A stretch of 64,000 nt of DNA from Granulicella sp. L46 (GCF_009765785.1 NZ_LMUT01000005.1:105955-169954), one strand, 5' to 3'; numbered from the stretch's first letter, positions 40,967 to 50,372 are shown. Program-made: numbers and translations. Notes: a model not told the origin generated them from the letters alone.

Positions 40967-41140
40967 CTAGTGTTTGATGAGCCACATCGCCCAGCTGGCG
41001 ACGATGACGGCACCTACCAGAAGGACGAAGCAGAGGGCTCCGAAACGGAGCATCATTTTGGGGGCCGCGCGTTGGGTGATGCCGAAGACTATCGAGACGC
41101 AGAGCGCGAAGACGAGCATGGCGGAGAAGTGCGTCAGCAT
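40967..41140 (-). CDS. 57-residue membrane protein coupled to the DUF6677 gene
   Basis: The protein has two hydrophobic helices joined by VFGITQRAAPKMMLRFG. Its ATG overlaps the stop of the upstream gene (TAATG), so it is almost certainly translated. The FGITQ-plus-basic-patch-plus-helix layout matches the 54-residue frame at 31057-31221. Function unknown. Confidence 0.7.
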   Translation of the reverse strand: MLTHFSAMLVFALCVSIVFGITQRAAPKMMLRFGALCFVLLVGAVIVASWAMWLIKH

Positions 41141-41565
41141 TAGAGCGAGGCCTTTCTGCCATTGGCCAGGGAGTGCGCATCGACGGCTGCGATGATGTTG
41201 AGCAGGCCGCCGACGACCAGGAACTTGGTGCCATAGTCCCCCATGGCATTGATCACCGAGGTCGCTCCCCAGCCGAAGAAGCGGGCGAGGACGTAGAGCA
41301 GGCCTGTGCCAAGTTGGCCGACGAAGCCGAGCATGTCGAGCAGGTCGCCGGTGTTGGGCGTGTAGATTTTTCCGGAGAGACCAAGGCCGGTGAGGTACAT
41401 CGTCAGGATTGCGGCGAAGAGTAGAAGGGCGCGCACCCACTTGCCGACGAGGAAGTGTCCGGCGCCGGGAATGAGCCAGCCTGCGAGAAGGACCAGGGCG
41501 GGGAACATCGACTTCTCGCCGGGGATTGGTTGAGCGATTTGTTGCTGCTGAGAGGGTGATGCCAT
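41140..41565 (-). CDS. DUF6677-like membrane protein
   Basis: The 141-residue protein has a Gln/Pro/Ser N-terminus, then hydrophobic segments with the conserved LLAGWLIPGAGHFLVGKWVR, LTMYLTGLGLSGKIYTPNTG and, near the end, YGTKFLVVGGLLNIIAAVDA. I associate these with the DUF6677 family of Acidobacteriota. Membrane location is clear from about four helices; function is unknown. The start at 41565 has GAGAACG upstream; a start 18 codons earlier exists. It is translationally coupled to the downstream 57-residue gene. Confidence 0.8.
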   Translation of the reverse strand: MASPSQQQQIAQPIPGEKSMFPALVLLAGWLIPGAGHFLVGKWVRALLLFAAILTMYLTGLGLSGKIYTPNTGDLLDMLGFVGQLGTGLLYVLARFFGWGATSVINAMGDYGTKFLVVGGLLNIIAAVDAHSLANGRKASL

Positions 41566-41615
41566 CGTTCTCGATTCTATCGTCAATTGTGTTGACGGGG
41601 GGTAGAGGGTGGGGC

Positions 41616-42809
41616 TCAAATTCGCAGGAGCTCGCGCTGGATGGGGCCGGTGACGATGGCGCTGCCCGCATGCTCAGGGCTGCTCGGGCGGGTGATCATG
41701 TTGACCTCGCTGCGTATGCCGAACTCGCCGGGGAAGTAGATGCCCGGCTCGACGGAGAAACAGGTATTGGGCAGGAGAAGGCGCTCGTCGTGGGTCTCGA
41801 GGTTGTCGAGATGCGCGCCGTTGCCGTGGAGCGAGACTTCGATGTTGTGGCCGGTGCGGTGAGTGAAGAAGTCGCCGAAGCCGGCATCGCGAATGACGGC
41901 GCGGGCTGCGTCGTCGGCCTGCCAGCCGGCGATGGGGCGACCCTGGACGTAGGCGCGCTGGATGGCTTCGATGGCGGCATCGCGTGCGTCGCGAACGGTG
42001 TTGAAGATTAACTGCTCGCGGGTGGTGGGATCGCGGCCTACGACTCCGGTCCAGGTGATGTCGTACCAGATGGCCGTGGGATCATTTGCGAGCTTGGCCC
42101 AGATGTCGATGAGGATGAAGTCGCCGGTGCGGATGACGCGAGAGGTTTCTCGAGTGGGCTCGTAGTGTGAGTCGGCGGAGTTCGGGCCGGCGCTGCAGTT
42201 CGGACCGTGGTCGGTCCAGAGGCCGGATTTCTCCATTTCCTGCTTGAGGAACTCGACTACATCGAACTCGGTGATTGGGGTGTTGCTGCGGACGCTTTCA
42301 CCGATCTGCTTCCATCCGGAGGCGAGAACAGCGTCGAGACGGCGCTGGGCTTCGAAGTGCGTGGCGATTTGGTGGTCGGTGAGAACGGCTTCGAAGACGC
42401 TGACGAGATCGGCGGAGCTGATGACCTTCTTGCCCATGGAGCGGATCAGCTCGACGGTGCCGGCGTCTACCATCGCAACGTACATGATGGCATTGCGCGG
42501 GGAGTATTGCATGGCGATGGTGGCTGCGCCGTCGAGCATCGCTTCGAGCTTATTCTCGAGCTCCTGCCAGGAGGAGTAGGCGTCCTTGGTGCCGGGGAGG
42601 GAGTCGAGCTTGCCGGACTCGATGCGGTGCACGAGTTTACGCGGTTCGCCGTCTGCGGGGATGAAGTAAAACCAGCGGCGGGAGACGAAGCTGTCCTCAT
42701 CGAGCCCGAGGATGCGATAAGCAATGGGGTCGCGATGGTGGTGGTCGTAGAAGAGCCAACCGTCGAGCTTGTGTTCGCGCAGCGCGGATTGAATCGCGTT
42801 TAGATTCAT
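41616..42809 (-). CDS. M24-family metallopeptidase (Xaa-Pro aminopeptidase-like)
   Basis: With the ATG at 42809 the protein has 397 residues: a creatinase-like N-terminal domain (about 1-160), then the pita-bread catalytic domain. Metal ligands occur in the usual order: Asp in FILIDIWAK and WYDITWTG, His in HRTGHNIEVSLHGNGAHLDN, Glu in CFSVEPGIYFPGEFGIRSEV. It probably removes N-terminal residues before proline or cleaves X-Pro dipeptides in the cytosol, since no signal peptide is seen. An ATG two codons upstream is also possible. It is transcribed divergently from the S53 peptidase gene. Confidence 0.9.
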   Translation of the reverse strand: MNLNAIQSALREHKLDGWLFYDHHHRDPIAYRILGLDEDSFVSRRWFYFIPADGEPRKLVHRIESGKLDSLPGTKDAYSSWQELENKLEAMLDGAATIAMQYSPRNAIMYVAMVDAGTVELIRSMGKKVISSADLVSVFEAVLTDHQIATHFEAQRRLDAVLASGWKQIGESVRSNTPITEFDVVEFLKQEMEKSGLWTDHGPNCSAGPNSADSHYEPTRETSRVIRTGDFILIDIWAKLANDPTAIWYDITWTGVVGRDPTTREQLIFNTVRDARDAAIEAIQRAYVQGRPIAGWQADDAARAVIRDAGFGDFFTHRTGHNIEVSLHGNGAHLDNLETHDERLLLPNTCFSVEPGIYFPGEFGIRSEVNMITRPSSPEHAGSAIVTGPIQRELLRI

Positions 42810-42940
42810 GCACATTATCTTAGCTTTCACGGTCGCGGAGTGTCCTGTGTGAATCGTTTTCGGCGCGATTGGCGGGAGTTGGAGAAGTCGCATCTTATCG
42901 TAAGGATTTATCCGCAGATGTTTATCCCAAGGAGAGTTTC

Positions 42941-44542
42941 ATGGAAACCGCATCACGCTTTACAGCTCAGCACCGAGTGGCCCTGGCGGGCAGTGAGAAG
43001 AAGCCGTTTGCAGCGGAAGCTGCCCAGCCACAGTCGACTACTGCGCAGGCTGCGACGGAGACTGGGGAGATTACTGTGTCTGTGATCGTTGCGCCGAAGA
43101 CGCCGTTCACGATGGACGGGGATGGACCGCCGGAGCGACTTACGCGCGAGGAGTTTGAGGTCCGTCATGGAGCGAATCCTGCATCGGTGGAGCTGGTCCA
43201 GGCGTTTGCGAAGGAGTTTGGCTTGACGGTGGAGACTTCGCCGAGGGCTTGCCCGTGCACGGTGCGTCTTAGCGGCAGCCTGGCTGCGATCGAGAAGGCG
43301 TTCGGTGTTTCGCTCAGGACGGAAACCACGGAGGCTGGGACATTCCGCGTGCGCGAGGGAGCGATCTATCTTCCGGAGGAGCTGTATGGACATGTTGTGG
43401 CTGTGCTGGGTTTGGATAATCGGCCGCAAGCGCGGCCTCATTTTCGAATAGCGCAACCGCATGCTGATAACGTCTCGTACACGCCGGTGCAGGTGGGCGC
43501 GCTGTATGGGTTTCCGGCGGGAGCAACGGCCAGTGGACAGACGATTGGGCTGATCGAGCTTGGCGGGGGCTATCGCGAAGCCGACGTGACGGCTTACTTC
43601 AAGACGCTGGGCCTGCCGGCGCCGACGATTACGGCCGTCTCGGTGGACAAGGGGAAGAACACTCCTGGGGACGCGAACGGTGCGGATGGAGAGGTGATGC
43701 TGGATATCGAGGTGTGCGCTTCGATTGCGACGGGCGCCAAGGTCGCCGTGTATTTTGCGCCAAATACGGACCAGGGATTTATCGATGCGGTGACAACGGC
43801 GGTGCATGACACGACACATAAGCCGAGCGTGATCTCGATCAGCTGGGGAGGGCCGGAGTCGAGTTGGACGGCGCAGGCGTCGACTGCACTGAATGCGGCT
43901 TGCCAGGCAGCGGCTGCGGTGGGTGTCACGATTACGGTGGCGTGTGGAGACGATGGGTCGACGGATGGTGTAACGGGGAACAACGTGGATTTTCCGGCGT
44001 CGAGCCCGTATGTGCTGGCATGTGGGGGGACTACGCTGGAGGGTTCCGGCACGAAGATCAGCAGCGAGGTGGTGTGGAACGAGCTGGCGCTCGGCGAGGG
44101 AGCTACGGGCGGCGGCGTGAGCACGCTGTTTGCGCTGCCGACGTGGCAGAAGAGTTCGAAGGTGCCGGCGTCGACGACCTCGGCTGGTGGGCGCGGCGTG
44201 CCGGACGTTGCTGGCGATGCCGATCCTTCTACGGGTTATGAGGTTCGCGTCGATGGACAGACGATGGTCATCGGTGGCACCAGTGCGGTGGCGCCACTCT
44301 GGGCCGGGCTGATTGCGCTTGCGAACCAACAGATGGGCGTGGCGGCGGGCTTTGTGAATCCTGCGCTGTACGCGGCTGGAGCGAAGGATGCGTTCCGGGA
44401 TATCACTGGGGGTGATAACGGGGCATTTTCGGCAGGGCCCGGGTGGGACGCTTGCTCGGGGCAGGGGAGCCCGGTGGGCAGCGCGGTCATTGCGCTGCTG
44501 GGCGCTGGGTCAGGAGCGACAAATCAAAAACCTAAGAAGTGA
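42941..44542 (+). CDS. S53 sedolisin-family serine-carboxyl protease (kumamolisin-like) with prodomain
   Basis: The 533-residue protein has an activation prodomain (about 60-160, with ERLTREEFEVRHGANPASVE and AIEKAFGVSL) and a subtilisin-like catalytic domain. The Ser-Glu-Asp catalytic set is visible as Glu251 and Asp255 in GEVMLDIEV, the oxyanion-region CGDDGSTDG, and Ser448 in GGTSAVAPLWAG. The calcium site is DAFRDITGGDNG...GPGWDACSGQGSP. Sedolisins are acid-active endopeptidases, fitting an acidophilic soil bacterium. No classical signal peptide is evident, so the export route is unclear. The start follows an AAGGAGAG site. Confidence 0.92.
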   Translation: METASRFTAQHRVALAGSEKKPFAAEAAQPQSTTAQAATETGEITVSVIVAPKTPFTMDGDGPPERLTREEFEVRHGANPASVELVQAFAKEFGLTVETSPRACPCTVRLSGSLAAIEKAFGVSLRTETTEAGTFRVREGAIYLPEELYGHVVAVLGLDNRPQARPHFRIAQPHADNVSYTPVQVGALYGFPAGATASGQTIGLIELGGGYREADVTAYFKTLGLPAPTITAVSVDKGKNTPGDANGADGEVMLDIEVCASIATGAKVAVYFAPNTDQGFIDAVTTAVHDTTHKPSVISISWGGPESSWTAQASTALNAACQAAAAVGVTITVACGDDGSTDGVTGNNVDFPASSPYVLACGGTTLEGSGTKISSEVVWNELALGEGATGGGVSTLFALPTWQKSSKVPASTTSAGGRGVPDVAGDADPSTGYEVRVDGQTMVIGGTSAVAPLWAGLIALANQQMGVAAGFVNPALYAAGAKDAFRDITGGDNGAFSAGPGWDACSGQGSPVGSAVIALLGAGSGATNQKPKK

Positions 44543-44636
44543 ATAGGGGGGTGCTGCCGTGGCGCCAATTCCGGGCGAGAACGTACGCGGATATGCTCCT
44601 GAAATATACATCGTGGTACCGACGTAACCTAAGCGC

Positions 44637-44666
44637 TTGACAGGGGTACTCTGACGCTGCTAAAAA
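44637..44666 (+). promoter_or_regulatory. Predicted promoter of the TonB-dependent receptor gene
   Basis: A perfect TTGACA (44637-44642) is followed after 18 bases by TAAAAA (44661-44666). The expected start is near 44673, directly before the inverted-repeat operator, with GGAGG and the ATG 80 bases farther on. Confidence 0.65.
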
Positions 44667-44675
44667 TTCGACCGT

Positions 44676-44714
44676 TGCACAATCGTTTGCGCAAGGTGTG
44701 CAAACGATTGTGCA
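44676..44714. promoter_or_regulatory. Perfect 15-bp inverted repeat, probable LacI-family double operator
   Basis: TGCACAATCGTTTGC (44676-44690) and its exact reverse complement (44700-44714) flank nine bases. Each arm itself contains a CpG-centred near-palindrome (CAAACGATTG), the shape of LacI/PurR-family operators, and the two CpG centres are 21 bases apart, two helical turns. The site lies at about +3 to +41 of the predicted receptor transcript. A LacI-family regulator is encoded just after the receptor gene. Confidence 0.7.
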
Positions 44715-44758
44715 GACCCAGTTACGGGCAAACATACAGCAACACTTTCGGAGGCACT

Positions 44759-47700
44759 ATGCCGCACGCACGTCCATGCTTATCCAGTCCGAGCACGACC
44801 GTCGACGGAGCTTTTACGCTTCGCGCTTGGCTTCGCTACTCCGCCTTCTCGGCACTGGTTCTTCTCCTTGCGATGTTTACTACGAACTTCGCTCATGCCC
44901 AGTTCCGTACATCCGTTCAGGGTGTCGTCACCGATCCCACAGGCGCCGTCATTCCCGGCGCCACGCTTACGCTCAAGAACAACACCAACAATGAAACGGT
45001 TGTGCGGACGAGCGACAGCACAGGCACATTCAACTTCAATGCATTGCCCGCTGACACATTCACGCTGACTGTTGATCACACGGGGTTCCAGCAGAAGGTG
45101 TTGACGGATCTGACGTTCATCCCGGAGCAGGCGAACTCGCTCACGGTGCAGATGTCGCTGGGTGGAACTACGCAAGAAGTAACCGTTAATGCTTCAACGG
45201 TTTCGGCGATGGATACAGAGACTGCCAACATAGGCGGCACCATTACCGACAACCAGCTTCAACATATGCCTTCATGGAACCGCGATCCTCTCACCCTGAC
45301 CCAATTGGTACCGGGTGTGATCAGTGACGGTGCACAGTCGAACGGTGGCGGCGTCTATACCCCGCCGGGGCAGCAGAGCGGTGCGAACGGCAGCGGTTCG
45401 GGTGGCACGGCTCCAACGGAGAACGGACCGCCGGTGAACTCAAACGGCGGCCACATGGAGACCAACGGCATCTCGATCGACGGTATCAGCACATCGAGCG
45501 CGGTATGGGGTGGAAGCACGGTCATCACCCCCGACCTGGAGTCGGTGGCGAACGTGCGCGTGGTGAGCAACGACTATGACGCCGAAGTTGGTCGCTACAG
45601 TGGCGCACAGACCCTCGTGACCTCCAAGAGCGGAAGTAACACCATCCACGGCGGCCTGTTCATCAATATTCATAGGCCGGGGTTGAACGCTTACCAGCAC
45701 GGGCTTACGTTCGAAGGGAATTCGAGTAACCCACAGAGAGATACGGCACGCTTTAATCAGTATGGCGGTAGCGTGGGCGGTCCCATCTGGAAGAACAAGG
45801 TGTTTGCATTCTTCGCCTATGAGACATCGCCAAATAATTCGACCACTACTGGAACAGGCTGGTATGACACGTCGGCGTTTGACGCCCTGGGACCCTCGGG
45901 CAGCATCTCCTCGACGTATCTGACGTTTCCGGGAGCAGGTGTGACGGCTACAGGAATCATCCCAGCAACGTGCGCCGGCATTGGTCTGGTGGAAGGGGTG
46001 AACTGCAATACCATTGCCGGGCAGGGCTTGAATATTGGCTCTCCCCTTAATCCTGCGCTATATCCGCTGGGAACGCAGGACCCCACGGCAACGGGTACTT
46101 CGGTCAATCCGGGTGTCGGCGGTGGTTTGAGCAACGTGGCAGATATTGCGGACTTTGCTGTGACCAGCCCGTTTTCCTCTTACTACACGCAGTACAACGG
46201 TCGTATGGATGCTGACGTGACCAAGAAAGATCACGTAGCCTTTGCTATCTATTGGGTGCCGGCGGGCAGCACGGACTACAACCCCAATTCACGTACGTAC
46301 AATCTCTTCCATCACAATCAGATCAACGATGCGTTTTCAGTCATCTGGAACCATACGTTCGCTCCGACTTTCTTGAATGAAGCGCGTGCCAATGCAGCCG
46401 GCTGGCGCTGGAATGAGATTGCAGACAATCCCCAGGCACCGGTTGGATTACCACAAGACAACATCGATCAGATCGGATCGATCACACTCAATCAGTTTGG
46501 TTCCGCCCTGGGTAGCATTTTCAACCAGTGGACCTATGGCTACAAGGATGTAGCTACCAAGGTGATGGGTAACCAGACCATCAAGTTCGGTGCTGATTTC
46601 ACTAACCTTCATTACCTGAGCGATCCCATTGGACGTCCGACCTATAACTTCTACAACGTTTGGGATTTTCTGAACGACGCTCCGCGAGACGAGAACGGAG
46701 TCTTCAATACAGCAACGGGATTCCCGGGCGGAACGCGTCAGGACTTTCGGGAGAATATGTTTGGCGCCTTCGTTCAGGATGACTGGAAGATCCGGCCGAA
46801 TATAACGTTGCATGCCGGGATCCGCTACTCCTATTTTGGAGCGCCCTATACCACGCAAAATAATCTCGGTGTGGTGGTCTTCGGGTCAGGCGGGGACATC
46901 TTCACCGGACTTAGCATCCGGCAAGGTGGACATCTCTACACGCCTCAGAAGGGCAACTTCGGGCCGCAGCTTGCGATTGACTGGAGCCCGGAGATGTTCC
47001 ATAACAAGCTCGTTGTCCGGGGCGGGTATGGGTTGAACTTTAACCAGCAAGAGATTGCGATCACGGGGAACGCGGACCAGAATCCGCCGGCTCAAGGTTA
47101 TTACGACTTCCCAAGCGGATCGCCGACAGACATCAATCCGAACATTCTCTATGGGATTTCGAGCAGTCCGACGTCTCTAAACGGCTTCGCCTCAAATCCC
47201 GCGACGAAAACAACGTTCAACTCGGCTAATCTTCCGACCGGGGGTAGTGCGAGCGTCTTTGCGTTCGGCAACACGTCGGGCGGACTCCCCACGCCTTATA
47301 CCCAGCACTACTCGGTGGATATGGAGTATCAGATCGGGCAACAACTCGTGGCAAGCATTGGTTATCAAGGTAGCTCGTCGCACCACCTGAATACCCAGAC
47401 AAACGCAATGGCAACTGCGCTCGTTCGGGGTGTCGCGCTCAATCCTTTGATCACCAACCTGGACTACTATCCCAACGATGCCTCTTCCAATAACAACGCT
47501 TTCCTGGCGGAGTTGAAGCATCCGATGGCCCATCACTTCCAGGTGGACGCCCAGTTTATGTGGGCCAAGAGCATGGACAATGCTTCTGGACCGTATGAAG
47601 AGGATCCATACTATCCGGAAAACCCGTTTTACTCGTGGGGACGGTCCGACTTCAATGTTGGGAAGTCTTTCAAGGCGTTCGGTCTTTGGCAGCCTGTTTT

Positions 47701-48388
47701 CTTCAAGGGCAACAACAGATGGCTGGAGAAGATTGCGGGTGGCTGGTCGTTCAGCGGAATCTATAACATTCATACTGGATTTCCCTGGACACCAAATTTC
47801 GGAACGGCGCAATCGCTTTACTGCAACGCATATTGCGGCTACTACAATTTGCGTCCTCAGTATCTCGGCGGTGGCGGAACATCGACCAGCAATAACGCGT
47901 TCGTATCGGGTAGCAATTTCCCCGGTATCCTGACAAATCAGGTTTCTGCCAAAGCGGCCGTCAACAACCCTACCTGTGTTCCTGGCAACCCCCAGTATCC
48001 GAACTGTTTGACGGTCGTCGCTTACTCCAACAAGTACTTCAACGTGCCGAACTTCCAGGCGGCGATGACCGGACAATTCCCGGGAGTCAACGCAGCACTG
48101 CCTCCACTTCCGGGCATTGCGCGTAATTCTTACAATGGTCCAAAATATGAGGACTTTGACGCGTCGCTGACGAAGGCGTTTGGCCTTCCGAAGGCGCGGG
48201 TTCTGGGCGACAACGCGAGCATCGAAATTCGCTGCGACGCTTATAACCTGTTCAACAAGACCAACCTCAATGTTGCCTCGATCTCGAACAACATCAACAA
48301 TTCGAACTTCGGGAGTGTCAACCTGGGCAACTCGAACGTCATGCTTGGATCACGCACAGTGAGCTTCCAGGCGCGCTTCTCGTTCTAA
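44759..48388 (+). CDS. TonB-dependent receptor with carboxypeptidase-regulatory-like N-terminal domain (Oar-like)
   Basis: The 1209-residue outer-membrane protein has a signal peptide ending FAHAQ (about 48), a CarboxypepD_reg beta-sandwich (about 52-130, with GVVTDPTGAVIPGATLTLKN and LPADTFTLTVDHTGFQQ), a plug domain (about 145-280) and a large 22-strand barrel ending in the aromatic residue ARFSF required for Bam-dependent insertion. Oar-like receptors are greatly expanded in Acidobacteriota and probably import large carbohydrates or peptides. GGAGG four bases before the ATG supports the start. The adjacent LacI-type gene and operator suggest a sugar-derived inducer. Confidence 0.93.
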   Translation: MPHARPCLSSPSTTVDGAFTLRAWLRYSAFSALVLLLAMFTTNFAHAQFRTSVQGVVTDPTGAVIPGATLTLKNNTNNETVVRTSDSTGTFNFNALPADTFTLTVDHTGFQQKVLTDLTFIPEQANSLTVQMSLGGTTQEVTVNASTVSAMDTETANIGGTITDNQLQHMPSWNRDPLTLTQLVPGVISDGAQSNGGGVYTPPGQQSGANGSGSGGTAPTENGPPVNSNGGHMETNGISIDGISTSSAVWGGSTVITPDLESVANVRVVSNDYDAEVGRYSGAQTLVTSKSGSNTIHGGLFINIHRPGLNAYQHGLTFEGNSSNPQRDTARFNQYGGSVGGPIWKNKVFAFFAYETSPNNSTTTGTGWYDTSAFDALGPSGSISSTYLTFPGAGVTATGIIPATCAGIGLVEGVNCNTIAGQGLNIGSPLNPALYPLGTQDPTATGTSVNPGVGGGLSNVADIADFAVTSPFSSYYTQYNGRMDADVTKKDHVAFAIYWVPAGSTDYNPNSRTYNLFHHNQINDAFSVIWNHTFAPTFLNEARANAAGWRWNEIADNPQAPVGLPQDNIDQIGSITLNQFGSALGSIFNQWTYGYKDVATKVMGNQTIKFGADFTNLHYLSDPIGRPTYNFYNVWDFLNDAPRDENGVFNTATGFPGGTRQDFRENMFGAFVQDDWKIRPNITLHAGIRYSYFGAPYTTQNNLGVVVFGSGGDIFTGLSIRQGGHLYTPQKGNFGPQLAIDWSPEMFHNKLVVRGGYGLNFNQQEIAITGNADQNPPAQGYYDFPSGSPTDINPNILYGISSSPTSLNGFASNPATKTTFNSANLPTGGSASVFAFGNTSGGLPTPYTQHYSVDMEYQIGQQLVASIGYQGSSSHHLNTQTNAMATALVRGVALNPLITNLDYYPNDASSNNNAFLAELKHPMAHHFQVDAQFMWAKSMDNASGPYEEDPYYPENPFYSWGRSDFNVGKSFKAFGLWQPVFFKGNNRWLEKIAGGWSFSGIYNIHTGFPWTPNFGTAQSLYCNAYCGYYNLRPQYLGGGGTSTSNNAFVSGSNFPGILTNQVSAKAAVNNPTCVPGNPQYPNCLTVVAYSNKYFNVPNFQAAMTGQFPGVNAALPPLPGIARNSYNGPKYEDFDASLTKAFGLPKARVLGDNASIEIRCDAYNLFNKTNLNVASISNNINNSNFGSVNLGNSNVMLGSRTVSFQARFSF

Positions 48389-48410
48389 ACCGATGCTAGA
48401 TGAACGGCAG

Positions 48411-48434
48411 AGGGCGCGCTACGGCGCGCCCTTT
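48411..48434 (+). terminator. Rho-independent terminator of the receptor gene
   Basis: The stem AGGGCGCGC / GCGCGCCCT with a TACG tetraloop is followed by TTTG, 22 bases after the receptor stop codon and before the regulator gene. Confidence 0.8.
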
Positions 48435-48508
48435 GCATTACAGCTCTGCACCATGCATTACAGTTGAACGTGGATTCGCTTCGTGAGACTCATGGTCGAT
48501 TTGCCGCT

Positions 48509-49573
48509 ATGACTGAAGAACGCAAGATAAATGCAATCAAACACATGGGTTCCGGGCGCACCCTGAAGGAGTTGGCGAAGCACCTGGGGCTCTCGCAGAC
48601 CACTGTTTCACGGGTGATCAACAACTCTGGAAACGCGCACCGTATCTCGGAGACGACGCAGAAGCGCGTGCTCGCGGCTGCGGCTGAATTGAACTATAAG
48701 GCCAGTCCGTTGGCGCGCGGCTTGCGTAGCCGGCGGTCGCAGACGATCGGCGTGATGGTGCCGGAGATCAGCGGTGGCTACTCGGCGGCTGTTCTGAGCG
48801 GGATTGAAGACGTGCTGCTGATCAGCGGCTTCTTCTACTTCGTGGTGAGCCACCATCACCGTGAGGAGCTGCTGCGCGACTATCCTGCGCTGCTGCTTTC
48901 GCGGGCCGTTGAAGGCATCATTGCGGTTGACTCCGCGCTGAATGTTGAGCTGCCGGTGCCGATCGTAGCTGTGTCGGGCCACTTGCGTTCGCCGTCGATC
49001 CTGAATATTGAGCTGGATCATAATCTCGCGGCGCGCTATGCACTCGAGCACCTGCAGCGGTTGGGTCATCGCAAGATCGCGTTTATCAAGGGGCAGAGTT
49101 TCAGTTCTGATACGGAGGTCCGCTGGCAGGCGATCACGAGGGTCGCTGCCGAGCTCAAGATCGCGATTGAGCCGCACCTAGTGATTGCGTTGGAGGGCGA
49201 TGATCCGACGCCGGAGCCGGGGCGCGTTGCGACGCACAAGCTACTGGCAGAGGGTATGCCCTTCAGCGCGATCTTTGCGTTTAATGATCTGTCTGCGATG
49301 GGGGCGATTGTGGCCCTGCGCGAAGCCGGGGTGGATGTGCCATCGGAGGTGTCGGTGCTGGGCTTTGATGACGTGGTTGGGGCAGCGACGAATAATCCCC
49401 CGCTGACTACCGTGCGGCAGCCGCTGCAAGAGATGGGGAGGGCGGCTGCGACGGCTCTTCTGCACCGTATACGCCATCCGAAGGCGAGCGATGCGACGGC
49501 GCAAGCGTCCGAGTCGATTCTTGTGCTGCCGACGTTCGTGGAGCGCAAATCGACGGCACCTGCGCGCAGCTAA
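48509..49573 (+). CDS. LacI-family transcriptional regulator
   Basis: With ATG at 48509 the protein has 354 residues. It has the LacI helix-turn-helix and hinge near the N-terminus (RTLKELAKHLGLSQTTVSRV at about 17-36, then LNYKASPLARGLRSRRSQTIG) and a periplasmic-binding-protein-like ligand domain with FNDLSAMGAIVALREAGVDV and SVLGFDDVVGA, normally for sugars. A TTG start at 48464 and an ATG at 48545 are alternatives. It lies directly downstream of the TonB receptor and is the natural candidate to bind the palindrome at 44676-44714. The terminator between them implies a separate promoter. Confidence 0.9.
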   Translation: MTEERKINAIKHMGSGRTLKELAKHLGLSQTTVSRVINNSGNAHRISETTQKRVLAAAAELNYKASPLARGLRSRRSQTIGVMVPEISGGYSAAVLSGIEDVLLISGFFYFVVSHHHREELLRDYPALLLSRAVEGIIAVDSALNVELPVPIVAVSGHLRSPSILNIELDHNLAARYALEHLQRLGHRKIAFIKGQSFSSDTEVRWQAITRVAAELKIAIEPHLVIALEGDDPTPEPGRVATHKLLAEGMPFSAIFAFNDLSAMGAIVALREAGVDVPSEVSVLGFDDVVGAATNNPPLTTVRQPLQEMGRAAATALLHRIRHPKASDATAQASESILVLPTFVERKSTAPARS

Positions 49574-49589
49574 TCGCTTTGTCTTGTGA

Positions 49590-49898
49590 ATGATGCCGAT
49601 TGCAACGCTGACCCTCGAACTCGCGATTGAACATGCACAGTCGCTTAAGGACCGTCGCCAGGTGGTGCGGTCGCTGAAGGACAGGCTGCGGCACGGGTTT
49701 AATATCTCGATCGCAGAGCTGGACGATGCGTTGCTGTGGAACCGGGCAACGCTGGGGGTGGTCGCCATTTCGAATTCGACAGCCTACTTGAGCGGCCAGT
49801 TGCGCGAGGTGGAAACGGCGGCTCGCCGTCTGGCCGTGGGCCTGGGTTGTGAGATTGTGGACAGCTATATTGAAAGCGACCTGTCGCTGGATGATTAA
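49590..49898 (+). CDS. ylxP: DUF503 family protein (YlxP-like)
   Basis: The 102-residue protein has the DUF503 pattern: IATLTLELAIEHAQSLKDRR, VVRSLKDRLRHGFNISIAEL, and a C-terminal GCEIVDSYIES. YlxP is found next to rbfA and infB in many bacteria and is thought to act in ribosome or RNA metabolism, but its molecular role is unproven. It starts at the first of two consecutive ATG codons, 16 bases after the LacI gene, and is followed by rbfA, matching the conserved gene order. Confidence 0.9.
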   Translation: MMPIATLTLELAIEHAQSLKDRRQVVRSLKDRLRHGFNISIAELDDALLWNRATLGVVAISNSTAYLSGQLREVETAARRLAVGLGCEIVDSYIESDLSLDD

Positions 49899-49952
49899 AA
49901 GACAGATGTGGGTATTTCGCCGCCTCAGGGATGCTAACCTGTAGAGTCAGCC

Positions 49953-50372
49953 ATGCCCGAGCAACGAGCCAGAACGTATCACCGCGGTCGCGTCGTCAAC
50001 ACATTCGCCGAAGAAATCACAGCTATGCTGGAGGGCGAATTATCTGATCCGCGCATTGCGCCTTGTCATGTTACCGAGGTGGTTTTAGCGCCGGGCGGAA
50101 AGAGTTGTCGTGTCTTTATTGCTGTAGTGGGTACGGAGCAGGAAGAGTTGGCGACGCTGGAAGGATTGATGACGGCGCGCGGCTTTATACGCACCGAGAT
50201 TCGTCAACGCATGAACGTGCGTCATGTTCCGGAGATCACTTTCGCAATCGACCGCTCGGAAAAGATCAACTCACGCATGGATGAGCTGCTGGGGCGTATG
50301 GAAAAGCGCCGCAATAAACTTGCCGGTAAGGGTGCGAAGGAGACGTCGAAACCAGCCGAGCCAACTCAGTGA
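49953..50372 (+). CDS. rbfA: 30S ribosome-binding factor RbfA
   Basis: The 139-residue protein has the KH-like RbfA fold: the N-terminal RVVNTFAEEITAMLEGELSD, DPRIAPCHVTEVVLAPGGKS, and FIRTEIRQRMNVRHVPEITF with the typical helix-kink region. RbfA assists 16S rRNA 5'-end processing and 30S maturation at low temperature. A basic Lys/Glu tail follows. The stop codon lies inside the loop of a strong terminator hairpin. Order ylxP-rbfA-nrnA is conserved in many bacteria. Confidence 0.94.
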   Translation: MPEQRARTYHRGRVVNTFAEEITAMLEGELSDPRIAPCHVTEVVLAPGGKSCRVFIAVVGTEQEELATLEGLMTARGFIRTEIRQRMNVRHVPEITFAIDRSEKINSRMDELLGRMEKRRNKLAGKGAKETSKPAEPTQ

